Shown here piece after piece: positions 1-7,844 of a DNA stretch of 11,087 nt. The first letter of the stretch is position 1. Each line of letters starts with the position of its first letter. This DNA comes from Physocladia obscura (taxonomy: Eukaryota; Chytridiomycota; Chytridiomycetes; Chytridiales; Chytriomycetaceae). The notes under the pieces were generated by a model that was given only the letters and a program-made list of their open reading frames with translations, ran no database searches and was not told where the DNA came from. Made by a program: the position numbers and the translations under genes. The stretch is from positions 7,878 through 18,964 of the forward strand of contig JADGJH010000418.1 of NCBI GenBank assembly GCA_027596945.1. The letters run 5' to 3'.

Positions 1-3000
1 AAAAAAAAGGCTTTCATTAGTTTCAAGGGTAGCAACTGCTCTTAGCAGTTCATTGATGATGGGAGCAAATAAAGTAATTTGAGTAAGAGCAACTCCAAGC
101 AGGTCTGCAGACATGACACCAGTTACACCAAATATTGCAATACTAAAAGTCGCAACAGCGTTCAAAAAATTGAGCCGCATTGTCACCCAAAACATGGTGT
201 GATTAAACAAGAGATAAGCCAAGTTGGACTGATCTAGCTTGGCCATTTGCTTTTCGATAAAAACAGACTCTGCTTTGTAAGCCAAGATGGTGGGAATTCC
301 AGTCAAAGTTTCAGATACGTGTGCTGCCAAGGGAGATTCCATAATGGAAATCAAACGTCTGAGTTCGCAGTAAGTGTTTTTGAAGAACCTAAATATGAGA
401 TAGACGCAAATGACAAGCGCTGCACAGATTGCTGAATTTTCTCAAGTTAGAACTTGAAGTTTTCAATTTATAACTCACGGATAATTTGCCACGCGGAAAT
501 GCAAGTGATAATTAAGATACCAGTTGCCAGATAAACGCTTGAGAACACGCTGGACACAATAATTCCAGTTCTGTTGTCTAAAGAACGAACATCTGCTGTC
601 ATTCTGTTCAGTATTCTCCCTATTGGTTGCACGTCATAAAACATCATTGGTACTTTCATCAATCCATCCATTGCTTTGTCGTGAAAGTATTGTGCACCAC
701 GAACACACACGTACAAGGCAAAGCCGTAATTCAACACTGAAAAAAAGATATCATCAAATAAGCATGAATTCACTTAAACTCACCATCGCCAATAGAGTTT
801 ACACCAGCTAGTACAGAGTAAAGTACAAGGTACGAAATATTTGGGTTTGAAAGGCGCCAATAATCAGTTGTCCAAGCAGACAATGTGAGCTGTTGAGAGA
901 CGTAACAGCCAGTCAACACCAGAAACGCAATTGCCATGACAACAATCCATTGGAATCCAATTGCATGAGCAAACGACTTGTACGTGCTGAAAGACACAGC
1001 ACCCTGTTTTTGACATTAATTATTTGGAAACTAGATTGACAAGCAAACCGTTTCACGATCTTCAGCTTCAGCATCTTCATCGATTGAGTCCGTAGACTCC
1101 TTTTCTGCCGCTCTTAAAACCTTTTCAGTCACTGCAATTTCAATATTTTCCTCATCCAGATGATAATCTTTCATTGTGTCAAATAGTTTCCCATTCACAT
1201 CTACCATAAGCTCGCTGAAGCTACCACTTTGCACAATTTTGCCTTGATCCATGACAATGACTTGATCGACTTTTGGAAGAATGTGGAGGAGATGAGTGGC
1301 AATGATGACAGTTTTTGAAGACATTAGACCAGTAATTGCATCATTGAAGATATCTTTGCTGACGTGAGCATCAAGAGCAGATAGTGGATCATCCAAAACA
1401 AACACATCTGGGTTCTTGGCAATAGCACGAGCTATCCGAAAGAAAAATGCATCAGAAAAAAAATGGAACTTGAAAGTGAACTTGCCAAGAGAAATTCTGG
1501 CTTTTTGACCACCTGACAAGTTGATTCCTTTTTCACCAATTCGAGTTTTAATGCCAGAAGGGAATGACTTCAAATCCTTGGTCAAAGCACAGGCTTCAAT
1601 TGCTTCCTGACACCTATTATTCATGAAAGTTTTCTTCTCTTGAATGGCTTCAGAAATAATCCAGGGCTCTTGCGGAACGACCGTGTCATCCATAAGGGTA
1701 ATATTCTCTTGGATGGTTCCAGAAATAATCCACGGCTCTTGAGGGCAATAACCAATCTTTCCGTAGACAATGGCCTTTTAAAAGTTCAAAAGCGGGTTTT
1801 AGAAAATGAGGTCTTCTCCAAAGTATCACAAGAATTTACCTCTCCTCCAGTCTTTCGCATGGAGCCAGATATTGAAGAAAGTAACGAGCTCTTTCCTGAT
1901 CCTGTTGCACCAACGACAGCAACCAATGAACTACGTTTGATTTCGAGAGACACGTTTTCTAAAACAAACACATCCTTGTTACTCACAACATCAGAGCCAG
2001 AATCTGCCCTGTCTTCAAGAACGACGGTTTCAGAACCGTCATTCCTTTCTCTATTTTCATCAACATCTTCGTTCTTTTTGTCAACCACTTGCTCCCAAGT
2101 GAATGAGGCAGCCTTGTAAACAATAGAAGGTTCGTTTGGATTTAATGAGATTACTCTATAGGCTGGTAAGTCATTCGCGTTGGTTTCTTCCGCCAACAAA
2201 AAATTTGAAAGCCGTTGGTAGGAAGTCAATGCTTGTATGATGGTGCTGAAGGATAAATATAAGAACTGGCCCGTCGTTTGTCCTGAAGAAAGGAAAATGT
2301 GCTTACAAAACAATCTGCGGAAGTTGCCCAGAAATACTAAGCAAACTTGACAAGAAACTCAACGCTGGGAAAATGGTCTGCGGTTGCATGCTGTTTCCGA
2401 GAGCACCAAACGTAATGAATGTCAAAGGAGATGTCATGGTCTGCTGAGCGATTATAGCTCCAGTCTGGAGTACAAGGCCAAAAATTATCGTATACAAACT
2501 CTTCACTTGCTCATCTCTGGTGGCTTGGATTTTGGCTCGTTGTTGTTCTTCCAAGGCATGATATTTGACAACTTTGACTCCATAGAGGAATTCTCTGAGC
2601 ACAGAGGTGCGTTTGTCTAATGCTGTCATGTACGCCTTGAATCCAGTTCCAAGTGGTGCAGAAAGAAGAGTGGACACAATGCCAAGTCCAACGAACACAC
2701 CAGTTGCAACACCGGTAGATGCACCTAAATAGCCAGCCACGAAGTAGAGTGAGAGACCAACTTGTAACGGCATGGACCAAACTTTGTTTAGTGACTCAAT
2801 GAACCCAATAATTGAGACTGTATCGGATCCAACCAAACTGTTGATTTTACCAGCCGAAAATTTCTGTTGAAAAAATACACATTATTAGGAAATGATAAAT
2901 TGTTGAGAAAGCTGCGAGAACTCACTCTTCTGGACTTTGATGATAAAGTCAAGCTCTTCTTGTAAATTGCGTTGATCAACGCTGCTTTTACTCTGACTTC

Positions 3001-3619
3001 GAGAACCATTGCAACGGATTCAGATATTATGATGGCAAAAGTGTAGAGCAGTTGCATCGCCAACATTAAAAGTGAGAGAACGTAACCGTTGTTGATGAAG
3101 AGATTTTCTCTTGGATAAGCTGGATTAACAAAGTTGAGGATCTCTCCAATCATCAAACTCAGGAGAGTGGTCATGGCAACAGAAATAATCTGGCAGAGAG
3201 CATCTGCGGCACTGTCAAACAAAAATTATAATGACGAAATGTTGATTAAATGGCGCTTACATGATGGGAGCGACATGAGGAAACAAAGCTGGAAAAAGAG
3301 ACAGTTTTGGCTTCTCGGAAGAATTATATGTTTGGTCTTGAGTCTGCGCAATGTACTTGTCCAACCAGTGAGCACAATTAACAGCCTGTTCGTTTGTTCC
3401 AAGAAGTGGCAAATCTTCTTCCAAAAGTGGCTTCTTGTAACCAAGCTTGAGCAGAGGATAAATCCATGCGACGGTGGCAAATGTGATTAAGTTCCAGGAG
3501 ATTCTATTACCTGAACGCTTTGTTGCTGCTGTATAGTTCATTTCCAAATTGACAAAAAATGTGCTTTCCTTTTTATTCAATGAAGTGGATGAGCCACCTC
3601 TCCACAAAACTTTACCCAT
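1..3619 (-). CDS. ABCC/MRP-family ABC exporter, nine exons in window, 3' end cut off by window edge
   Basis: ATP-driven membrane exporter of the multidrug-resistance-associated (ABCC) type. Exons on the minus strand: 3619-3261, 3211-2926, 2863-2307, 2245-1840, 1774-1486, 1431-1049, 1003-784, 736-479, 431-1. They join in frame to 1,063 codons; introns are 45-65 nt. Order: short cytosolic N-terminus with 'WIYPLLKLGYKKPL' (no TMD0), TMD1, NBD1, acidic linker, 'GAVSFSTYKSFA' opening TMD2, which runs off the edge. The second NBD is outside the window. NBD1 has Walker A GATGSGKS (about 513-520), a duplicated Q-loop (547-592), signature LSGGQ (622-626), Walker B VFVLDD (642-647) with Asp where other ABC proteins have catalytic Glu (usual for ABCC NBD1), and H-loop His679. 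The ATG at 3619 is preceded in frame by TAA (3623-3625). Substrate cannot be read from sequence; the family carries conjugates, drugs and organic anions at plasma or vacuolar membranes. The last codons at the edge (ETNESLFF) depart from the usual ETxMxSVER pattern, so another splice site or error may lie there. Confidence 0.93.
1432..1485 (-). other. GC-AG intron in the ABCC gene
   Basis: This 54-nt intron starts GCAAGT and ends GGATAG on the minus strand, between the LSGGQ signature and Walker B. Removing it rejoins 'ISL' to 'ARAIAKNPDVFVLDD', exactly the ABCC consensus. No GT donor nearby keeps the frame. The length is a multiple of three with no stop codon, so a retained copy would add 18 Phe-rich residues instead of truncating the protein. 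All other assigned introns here begin with GT. Confidence 0.85.
1607..1744 (-). repeat. Tandem 69-bp coding duplication of the NBD1 Q-loop
   Basis: Two adjacent 69-bp units, 1744-1676 and 1675-1607 on the minus strand, each encode a segment starting PQEPWIIS. They read PQEPWIISGTIQENI and PQEPWIISEAIQEKK. The first 60 bases of each unit differ at about 14 positions by eye. The first copy keeps the canonical SGTIQENI pattern; the second is diverged. ABCC proteins normally have one copy. Either the protein carries a 23-residue insertion, or most of the second copy is spliced out as a 75-nt in-frame intron (1681-1607, GTCGTT..GTGTCAG), giving '...LMDDT' joined to 'EAIEACAL'. Confidence 0.8.
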
Positions 3620-3700
3620 GATTTACAATTCCATTCTCTTCAAGGAACAAAATTCATACTCAGAAGTGCATTTCCATTTTCTTATCGCTTTTTAACTCTG
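3620..3700 (-). promoter_or_regulatory. 5' region of the ABCC gene with three minimal upstream ORFs
   Basis: Immediately upstream of the ABCC start, three tiny ATG-to-stop frames follow one another on the minus strand. They lie at 3677-3660 (5 codons, with an internal ATG), 3657-3640 (5 codons) and 3634-3623 (3 codons), the last ending 3 nt before the ABCC ATG. If transcription starts further upstream, a scanning ribosome would meet all of them, so translational dampening is possible. The transcription start is not visible, and an acceptor-like TTTTTTTTGGAACAG near 3691-3705 could mean a 5'UTR intron. Regulation is inference. Confidence 0.35.
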
Positions 3701-3729
3701 TTCCAAAAAAAATAAATTATTCTCGAAAT

Positions 3730-3840
3730 CTCTTTCATCCTGCATCCTCAGCCGACTGACTCCCAAGGATCTTGCACTCGCATCTCCTCTGCCCATCAGC
3801 CCTTCTCAACAGATTCATCCCCTGTTCTCTGCTGTTTGAA
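3730..3840. other. GC-richer patch in the ABCC 5' intergenic spacer
   Basis: About 100 bases are clearly richer in G and C (roughly half, by eye) than the surrounding AT-rich spacer. The plus strand is C/T-rich with CCT/CTC runs. On the minus strand a 27-codon frame starting MNLLRRADGQRR runs through it; the plus strand is also open in two frames. I recognise no protein or RNA in it. It could be a 5'UTR exon of the ABCC gene, a relic of an older gene, or a promoter element. Confidence 0.3.
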
Positions 3841-3960
3841 TATCATTTATAAAAAATTGATTGCAAATTGATAATGATTACGAGATCAAAAAAAATAAAT
3901 TGTTCTGTTGAGAATATTGTTTGAGTTTAACGACTTGGAACAAAAATTTCAAACACGCAA

Positions 3961-4271
3961 ATGCAAGATCCTACTACCAGACACATTTTATCAATAACTG
4001 TTCTTTGCACACAAAATTTTCTTCCGAAAATCCTGAAATATATTGACCCTTCTGCTTTCTTGTATGCTGAAGAAAAGCTTGAAGTTTCCGAAGAAACAAG
4101 GTAGAAAGCTAATTAAAAAAAGAAGAGTGTGCTTCATCAAAAGAAAATGAAAAAAAATAAAAGTAATTTAGGAGAACGCTGATTGAAGTTTGGTGAGTAA
4201 TATTTACCTCAAATAAATTCTTCGTTTGGATATTCAGCAAAAAATTACGTTTAAAACTTGTTATTGAATAG
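3961..4271 (+). CDS. Candidate small three-exon gene, product unrecognised
   Basis: Exon 1 (3961-4100) opens with ATG and encodes 46 codons plus two bases, including the well-composed stretch 'NFLPKILKYIDPSAFLYAEE'. Its frame would stop at TAG 4102-4104, inside a possible donor (AAG|GTAGAA). A 71-nt intron (4101-4171, ending TTTAG) leads to a 21-nt exon (4172-4192). The donor GTGAGT and a 45-nt intron (4193-4237, ending TTCAG) lead to a last exon ending in TAG at 4269-4271. The joined product is about 64 residues: a hydrophobic middle, then a charged helix-like tail with 'RRTLIEVCKKLRLKLVIE'. Intron sizes are close to those of the ABCC gene. It would be divergent from ABCC and convergent with the DUF924 gene; TTTATAAA near 3846 is a possible TATA box. 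No family is recognised. Without splicing, exon 1 alone gives a 47-residue ORF. Confidence 0.35.
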
Positions 4272-4363
4272 TTGATTGAATTTCTTTTGTAGATTACAGA
4301 AACCAATATAATTTGCATACTGAGCAGAAATGTGTTGTTGACAAATTGTGACCATTTTTTTTG

Positions 4364-4369
4364 TTTATT
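4364..4369 (-). terminator. Poly(A) signal AATAAA of the DUF924 gene
   Basis: AATAAA on the minus strand lies about 10 nt after the TAG stop of the DUF924 gene. Its position suits a very short 3'UTR, although in AT-rich DNA this hexamer also occurs by chance. Confidence 0.45.
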
Positions 4370-4378
4370 AATTTTCAA

Positions 4379-5305
4379 CTAAATTTCAGCACCGAAGACA
4401 GTCCAACGATTAGCAAGAACATCTTCCCTGATCCGCGCAATAACTTCAGCTCTTGGTTTTTTATTTAATTCGTCAGTTTTAGTTAAATGCACAATTTCGT
4501 CATTAGTATTGTCACGTCCCATGATGCTGTTAAGATTGGGGAAGTGGCCAAACGCTTCAGTGATTGGCAAATGCAAGTCATCAATCAAAAAGACCCAAAA
4601 AATAAAATCAATGGCATCGGGATAGCGGTCGAGACCGGGAAGGAGCTCGTTCGCAGGCGGCGGGCCTTCTTCAAGAACTGTGTGGAGGGCAGTCGCGTCG
4701 TGGCGCAGTTCTTCCAGCCTTTCGGCAAACGGATCGCTGCGGTTCGTTCGTGCCTTAAGCCATGCACGCATATCGCGATGCAACGAAAATTGAGCCAATT
4801 GGTCAATCGTGTTTTCCGAGTGCAGCAGCGGCGTAACCATATATGACCACATGAATGTAAAGTGCACAACCGAAAAGCCCAAAACATCAATCCAACGGTG
4901 CGCGTAAAACACATTCTGCTCTTTTGGGACTTCAAACAACTGGCGGACTAGTTTTTGCGCTAACGGAAGAAAGTACGCGAAAGTGTATCGTGGATCGGCG
5001 TTTTTGCGAATCGAGCCGCGTGCACCTTGGTCCAGAAGTAGAATCAATCCGGCGGCTTGGATCGGAAATTCAACGTCATCAACGGGTGGAAGAACTTCAG
5101 TAACAAGATCAATCTTCAACGCAGCATCAAGGCCACCTGGCACTTCTGCCAGAGCTTTCAGTGCAGGAAAACAGATTTGCGCATTAGGCAGGCTTATGTT
5201 TGAAATCTCTGAATACGAAATCTCCTGGTTTCGTGTCCATGGCATCATTGCCAAGAAGATTTCGTTCAGCAGGGCGGGAGTGATGATACTGGTGAGATCA
5301 GGCAT
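4379..5305 (-). CDS. DUF924 family protein (single exon)
   Basis: A 308-residue intronless protein of the DUF924 family (TPR-like helical fold in Pfam; biochemical function unknown). Family marks, in order: 'AAGLILLLDQGARGSI' (84-99), equivalent to the bacterial LILLDQFPRN block; 'DPRYTF' (104-109); 'PLLHSENTIDQ' (159-169), equivalent to PLEHSE; and 'FGHFPNLNSIMGRDNTNDE' (252-270), equivalent to the HFPxRNxxLGRxST-EE block. The 'RYTFAYFLPLAQKLVRQLF' and 'WIDVLGFS' segments resemble the long DUF924 forms I associate with fungi rather than the roughly 180-residue bacterial ones. There is no signal peptide or membrane span. The ATG at 5305 is the first in frame and precedes the conserved region by about 80 residues. 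The coding region is GC-richer than its flanks. The neighbours give no functional link. Confidence 0.85.
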   Translation of the reverse strand: MPDLTSIITPALLNEIFLAMMPWTRNQEISYSEISNISLPNAQICFPALKALAEVPGGLDAALKIDLVTEVLPPVDDVEFPIQAAGLILLLDQGARGSIRKNADPRYTFAYFLPLAQKLVRQLFEVPKEQNVFYAHRWIDVLGFSVVHFTFMWSYMVTPLLHSENTIDQLAQFSLHRDMRAWLKARTNRSDPFAERLEELRHDATALHTVLEEGPPPANELLPGLDRYPDAIDFIFWVFLIDDLHLPITEAFGHFPNLNSIMGRDNTNDEIVHLTKTDELNKKPRAEVIARIREDVLANRWTVFGAEI

Positions 5306-5441
5306 TGAAAACTTTGAATTTTTTCGTGATAAATATCAAAACCCCACGATTTTCCACCAAATTATCCAGAAAACATCTGGTATTTATGCACAAAATACCC
5401 TGCGCATGTCCAAATATTCACATTGTAATGCTACTTTTCTT

Positions 5442-5458
5442 AAAAAAAAAAAAAAAAA
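5442..5458 (+). repeat. A17 homopolymer tract
   Basis: Seventeen consecutive A residues lie about 135 bp upstream of the DUF924 start. This is a poly(dA:dT) tract of the type that excludes nucleosomes at many fungal promoters, so a promoter role for the DUF924 gene is possible. I see no flanking target duplication that would mark it as a retroposon tail. Confidence 0.8.
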
Positions 5459-5782
5459 GAATCAAAACTGATTTTTGTATTTCGCACATTGTTTGAATTG
5501 CAAATGGTTTTGAGTGGCATCCGATGACAGAAAAGTGATTTCAACTTTTCCAATTAGCAACAACCAAGAAATCCATATACAATGTCATAAACAAACACAA
5601 AGCTTATTGGGCGAGAACTTTATATAACCAAGATTCAAAAGACAGACGTGCCATACTTGAAAATCTCCATTTTTGTGTGTGAGTGAGTGAAATAGCATAG
5701 CCTGTGTAATAAACACCCACCAATCAATTTATCAGCTGAACAGCTATTGTTATTGATCTTGGATGAAACTCTAGATCGAAGG

Positions 5783-5803
5783 TGTTACATAATTTTTGTA
5801 ACA
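5783..5803. repeat. Short perfect inverted repeat, 7-bp arms
   Basis: TGTTACA and TGTAACA are separated by 7 nt (TAATTTT). The arms are perfect but short. The element could be a binding site for a dimeric factor or chance in AT-rich DNA. Confidence 0.3.
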
Positions 5804-6109
5804 GACATATAGCAGAGCTTATATTTACCCAATAAATGTAAGTCATAAACCAATGCAAACTGAAATATTTTGCTGTGACCCTTAAGGTACTCAAAACTGT
5901 TGGGTCAAGAACAGAAAAGTAGTGTTGCCATAATTTGTGTGTGGGATCCATTAGTCTTTATGAATGCTTAAAATGACATGATTGCTCGTGGATTCTATTT
6001 TGAGCACAGACTTTTTGTATTCAGCAGTTTATAGCTTTTGATCGTAACAATGGTAACTCTGATCTCAATTAAAGGTGGAAAGAATAAAATACATAAAAAT
6101 TAGGCTACA

Positions 6110-6230
6110 TGATCAATTTTCAATAATTTACTGATCAACGGTATTTATAGGATATACTATGTACTCTATTTCAGAAATCAACCTAGTTGCAAGACTCACG
6201 TACCAATGATCAATTCACAGTAAGTGATCA
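6110..6230. repeat. Cluster of four TGATCA palindromes
   Basis: TGATCA occurs at 6110-6115, 6132-6137, 6207-6212 and 6225-6230; two copies extend to ATGATCAATT. At this base composition one copy is expected in roughly 3 kb, so four in 121 bp is a local excess. A further copy at 6992-6997 abuts the stop of the membrane-protein gene. No function is known to me. Confidence 0.4.
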
Positions 6231-6518
6231 GGAACTTATGAGCTCTTGATAGATAAAGATTTTCAGCTTAGAATGGTGGCTTTAGCATATCTGGTGTAGA
6301 ATTTAGAGACAAAATATTTAAGAAAGTATTGATATTGATTTAGTGCTTGAAAAAATTTTATTGCCTTTAGAAAGACAAAAAAAGGAATTATTCTTTGCTT
6401 AGAAGGCAACATTTCATATGTTTAGAAATTGGGAATTGCAAGTCTTTATTTATGCATAAATCATTTATGGCAATTAATCCTAATCAAAAAAAAAGATGAG
6501 TAAAGAAAAAGGTATTAC

Positions 6519-6780
6519 CTTCGAACACCTGCCAAAAGCAAAGCAGTTTATGTATAGTAGGGAAAAAAACATTTGCATACTCTCTTGTGACTTCCAGGCC
6601 TGCACCTGTGACCCATATTCTTAATGATTTGTCATACTGTGTCTGCAAATAGTATGTAAGGAATTCAAGCGAAGTCACCATCATCAGGAAATACATTTTG
6701 GATGTACATAGAAATTTTTTGTCTTTGAAAGACATGGTTGCAACTGATTTGTCTTCAATTGGTGTTAAACTAGGTGGTAT
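6519..6780 (-). other. Exon-like open segment, unrecognised
   Basis: On the minus strand an open frame with more mixed codon use than its surroundings runs through this stretch and includes 'LRIWVTGAGLEVTREYANV'. It starts at an ATG at 6735; open codons extend upstream to near 6780. It ends at a plausible donor (GAAG|GTAATA, donor G at 6518) with an AG acceptor 39 nt on. Inside, TTTGCAG near 6640 could be an acceptor. No family is recognised and no complete gene can be assembled, so this could be an exon of an undetected gene, a gene relic, or chance. Confidence 0.2.
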
Positions 6781-6950
6781 TTATAAAATATTGAAAGTAC
6801 CAAAGATATTATAACAGCTTTTTGGAATTAGCAAAACTTCAAATAAAATTGATATACACCTGATTAAAAAATTTATTCAAGTGATTCAAAGCCATCATAA
6901 TATCCAAAATGCCAAATATGTATATCATGCCATTTTATTTCAAGATTTAT

Positions 6951-6956
6951 TTTATT
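6951..6956 (-). terminator. Poly(A) signal AATAAA of the membrane-protein gene
   Basis: AATAAA on the minus strand lies about 42 nt after the stop of the membrane-protein gene; the overlapping sequence AATAAAATAAA gives two copies. Position and orientation suit a 3'UTR end. Confidence 0.5.
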
Positions 6957-6997
6957 GAATTGCAATCATATTGGGCCAAATAAACTCAATTTGATCA

Positions 6998-7768
6998 TTA
7001 TGAGGAAACGACAGGCAGTTGTGTTTGACGCAAGGCCATTCTCACAAAGCCCAACATGGCAAATAAAGGGGCAGTTGTGAGCTTGACAACAACAACAGCA
7101 AACCCGCCGACAATTGACGGCAATGGCCACTTGGGAAATACAGGATTCGGTGCATTACCAACTGCCATCAACACAAAAACAATCAACATAATCGGCGGAA
7201 ACGTGATCATCCAAAACCATGCAAACCCACGCTGCATAAGCTGAAGATAATATCTCGTCGTGCTTTTTTCCGGGGATGGATGCACGTCGACAACCCAGCG
7301 CAAAAAGCGCGGCATTTCTTCCAACTGAAATGGCGTCGATTCGAGACTTGGAAGAAGTTTCGCGTTCAACGCCCTTTCCATCGCGCGTGTTTCCAACAAG
7401 AACGTGAGGCACGTTGAATTAATTCCGAAAATCAAAAAGTCATAAAAGAGTCCGAACGGTTTCGAGAAGAGTGTCACGCCCGAGTTGGCGTTCTGGTAGA
7501 TGGCGTTGTTGGTGCCGAACGTGATTCCAAACTCGATGACAGCGGCAATTAAGAGCTGCTCGATGAGCACGAAACGCTGCTGGCGCTTGTTGAGCGAGTG
7601 AAATACACTGGAAAAAAATCTCAAGAATCCAACTTGACTTGGTGGCTTAGACACAGCTGGACTTTCTGTGCTGGACGCTAGCTGTATTTCTATTGTTTCC
7701 GATTCCGGCTGCGCGTTTCTGGTTTCGGTATTGGCTGACACTACAAACTCCGTTTCGGTTTGATTCAT
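6998..7768 (-). CDS. Four-span integral membrane protein, function unknown
   Basis: A single-exon, 256-residue protein. Residues 1-45 are polar and rich in Ser, Thr and Glu, with no signal peptide. Four hydrophobic spans follow at about 66-85, 105-125, 181-203 and 217-243. A charged loop (about 126-180) carries 'LESTPFQLEEMPRFLRW'. The pattern 'QQRFVLIEQLLIAAVIEFGITFG' before the first span recalls uncharacterised fungal membrane proteins (possibly DUF2456-like), but I cannot confirm this. The start chosen is the ATG at 7768, in the context AAAATGAAT. The frame stays open for 54 more codons upstream (ATG 7930), but that stretch is AT-rich with no protein-like pattern and probably lies in the leader or promoter. 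It is transcribed in the same direction as the DUF924 gene, 1.7 kb away, so operon-like coupling is unlikely. Confidence 0.75.
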   Translation of the reverse strand: MNQTETEFVVSANTETRNAQPESETIEIQLASSTESPAVSKPPSQVGFLRFFSSVFHSLNKRQQRFVLIEQLLIAAVIEFGITFGTNNAIYQNANSGVTLFSKPFGLFYDFLIFGINSTCLTFLLETRAMERALNAKLLPSLESTPFQLEEMPRFLRWVVDVHPSPEKSTTRYYLQLMQRGFAWFWMITFPPIMLIVFVLMAVGNAPNPVFPKWPLPSIVGGFAVVVVKLTTAPLFAMLGFVRMALRQTQLPVVSS

Positions 7769-7844
7769 TTTAATTCTTTCGTGTTTGTTTTTGATTGCCT
7801 TGAACCTAAAAACAAAAACCCTAACGCAATCAATCAAAAACATC

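Larger units (their letters stand above)
5306..6997. other. AT-rich spacer with no convincing gene
   Basis: About 1.7 kb lies between the DUF924 gene and the membrane-protein gene, both on the minus strand, so it should hold the DUF924 promoter and the 3' end of the membrane-protein transcript. Both strands are full of stops, and no frame resembles a known family. Visible items are an A17 tract, an inverted CCAAT (5606-5610) followed by TATATAA (5621-5627) on the plus strand with no gene behind them, a small hairpin (5783-5803), four TGATCA palindromes (6110-6230), and two exon-like patches on the minus strand. Confidence 0.6.

Noticed and set aside
1640..2119. 159-codon plus-strand open frame
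   Set aside because: It is antisense to ABCC exons 4 and 5, which match the family closely; its own translation resembles nothing.
4109..4378. 89-codon minus-strand frame directly after the DUF924 gene
   Set aside because: Asn/Ile/Phe-rich translation of very AT-rich DNA, no domain; it begins within the DUF924 3' region and covers its poly(A) signal.
5606..5627. Inverted CCAAT followed by TATATAA, suggesting a plus-strand promoter
   Set aside because: No coding or recognisable RNA gene follows within several hundred bases, and both motifs are common in AT-rich DNA.
5783..6540. tRNA-like B-box fragments (GTTCGAAG and similar)
   Set aside because: No matching A-box, acceptor stem or cloverleaf could be drawn around them.
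7816..7824. AAACCCTAA, similar to a plant telo-box or telomere unit
   Set aside because: Single copy; no tandem telomeric repeat, so chance is as likely as function.
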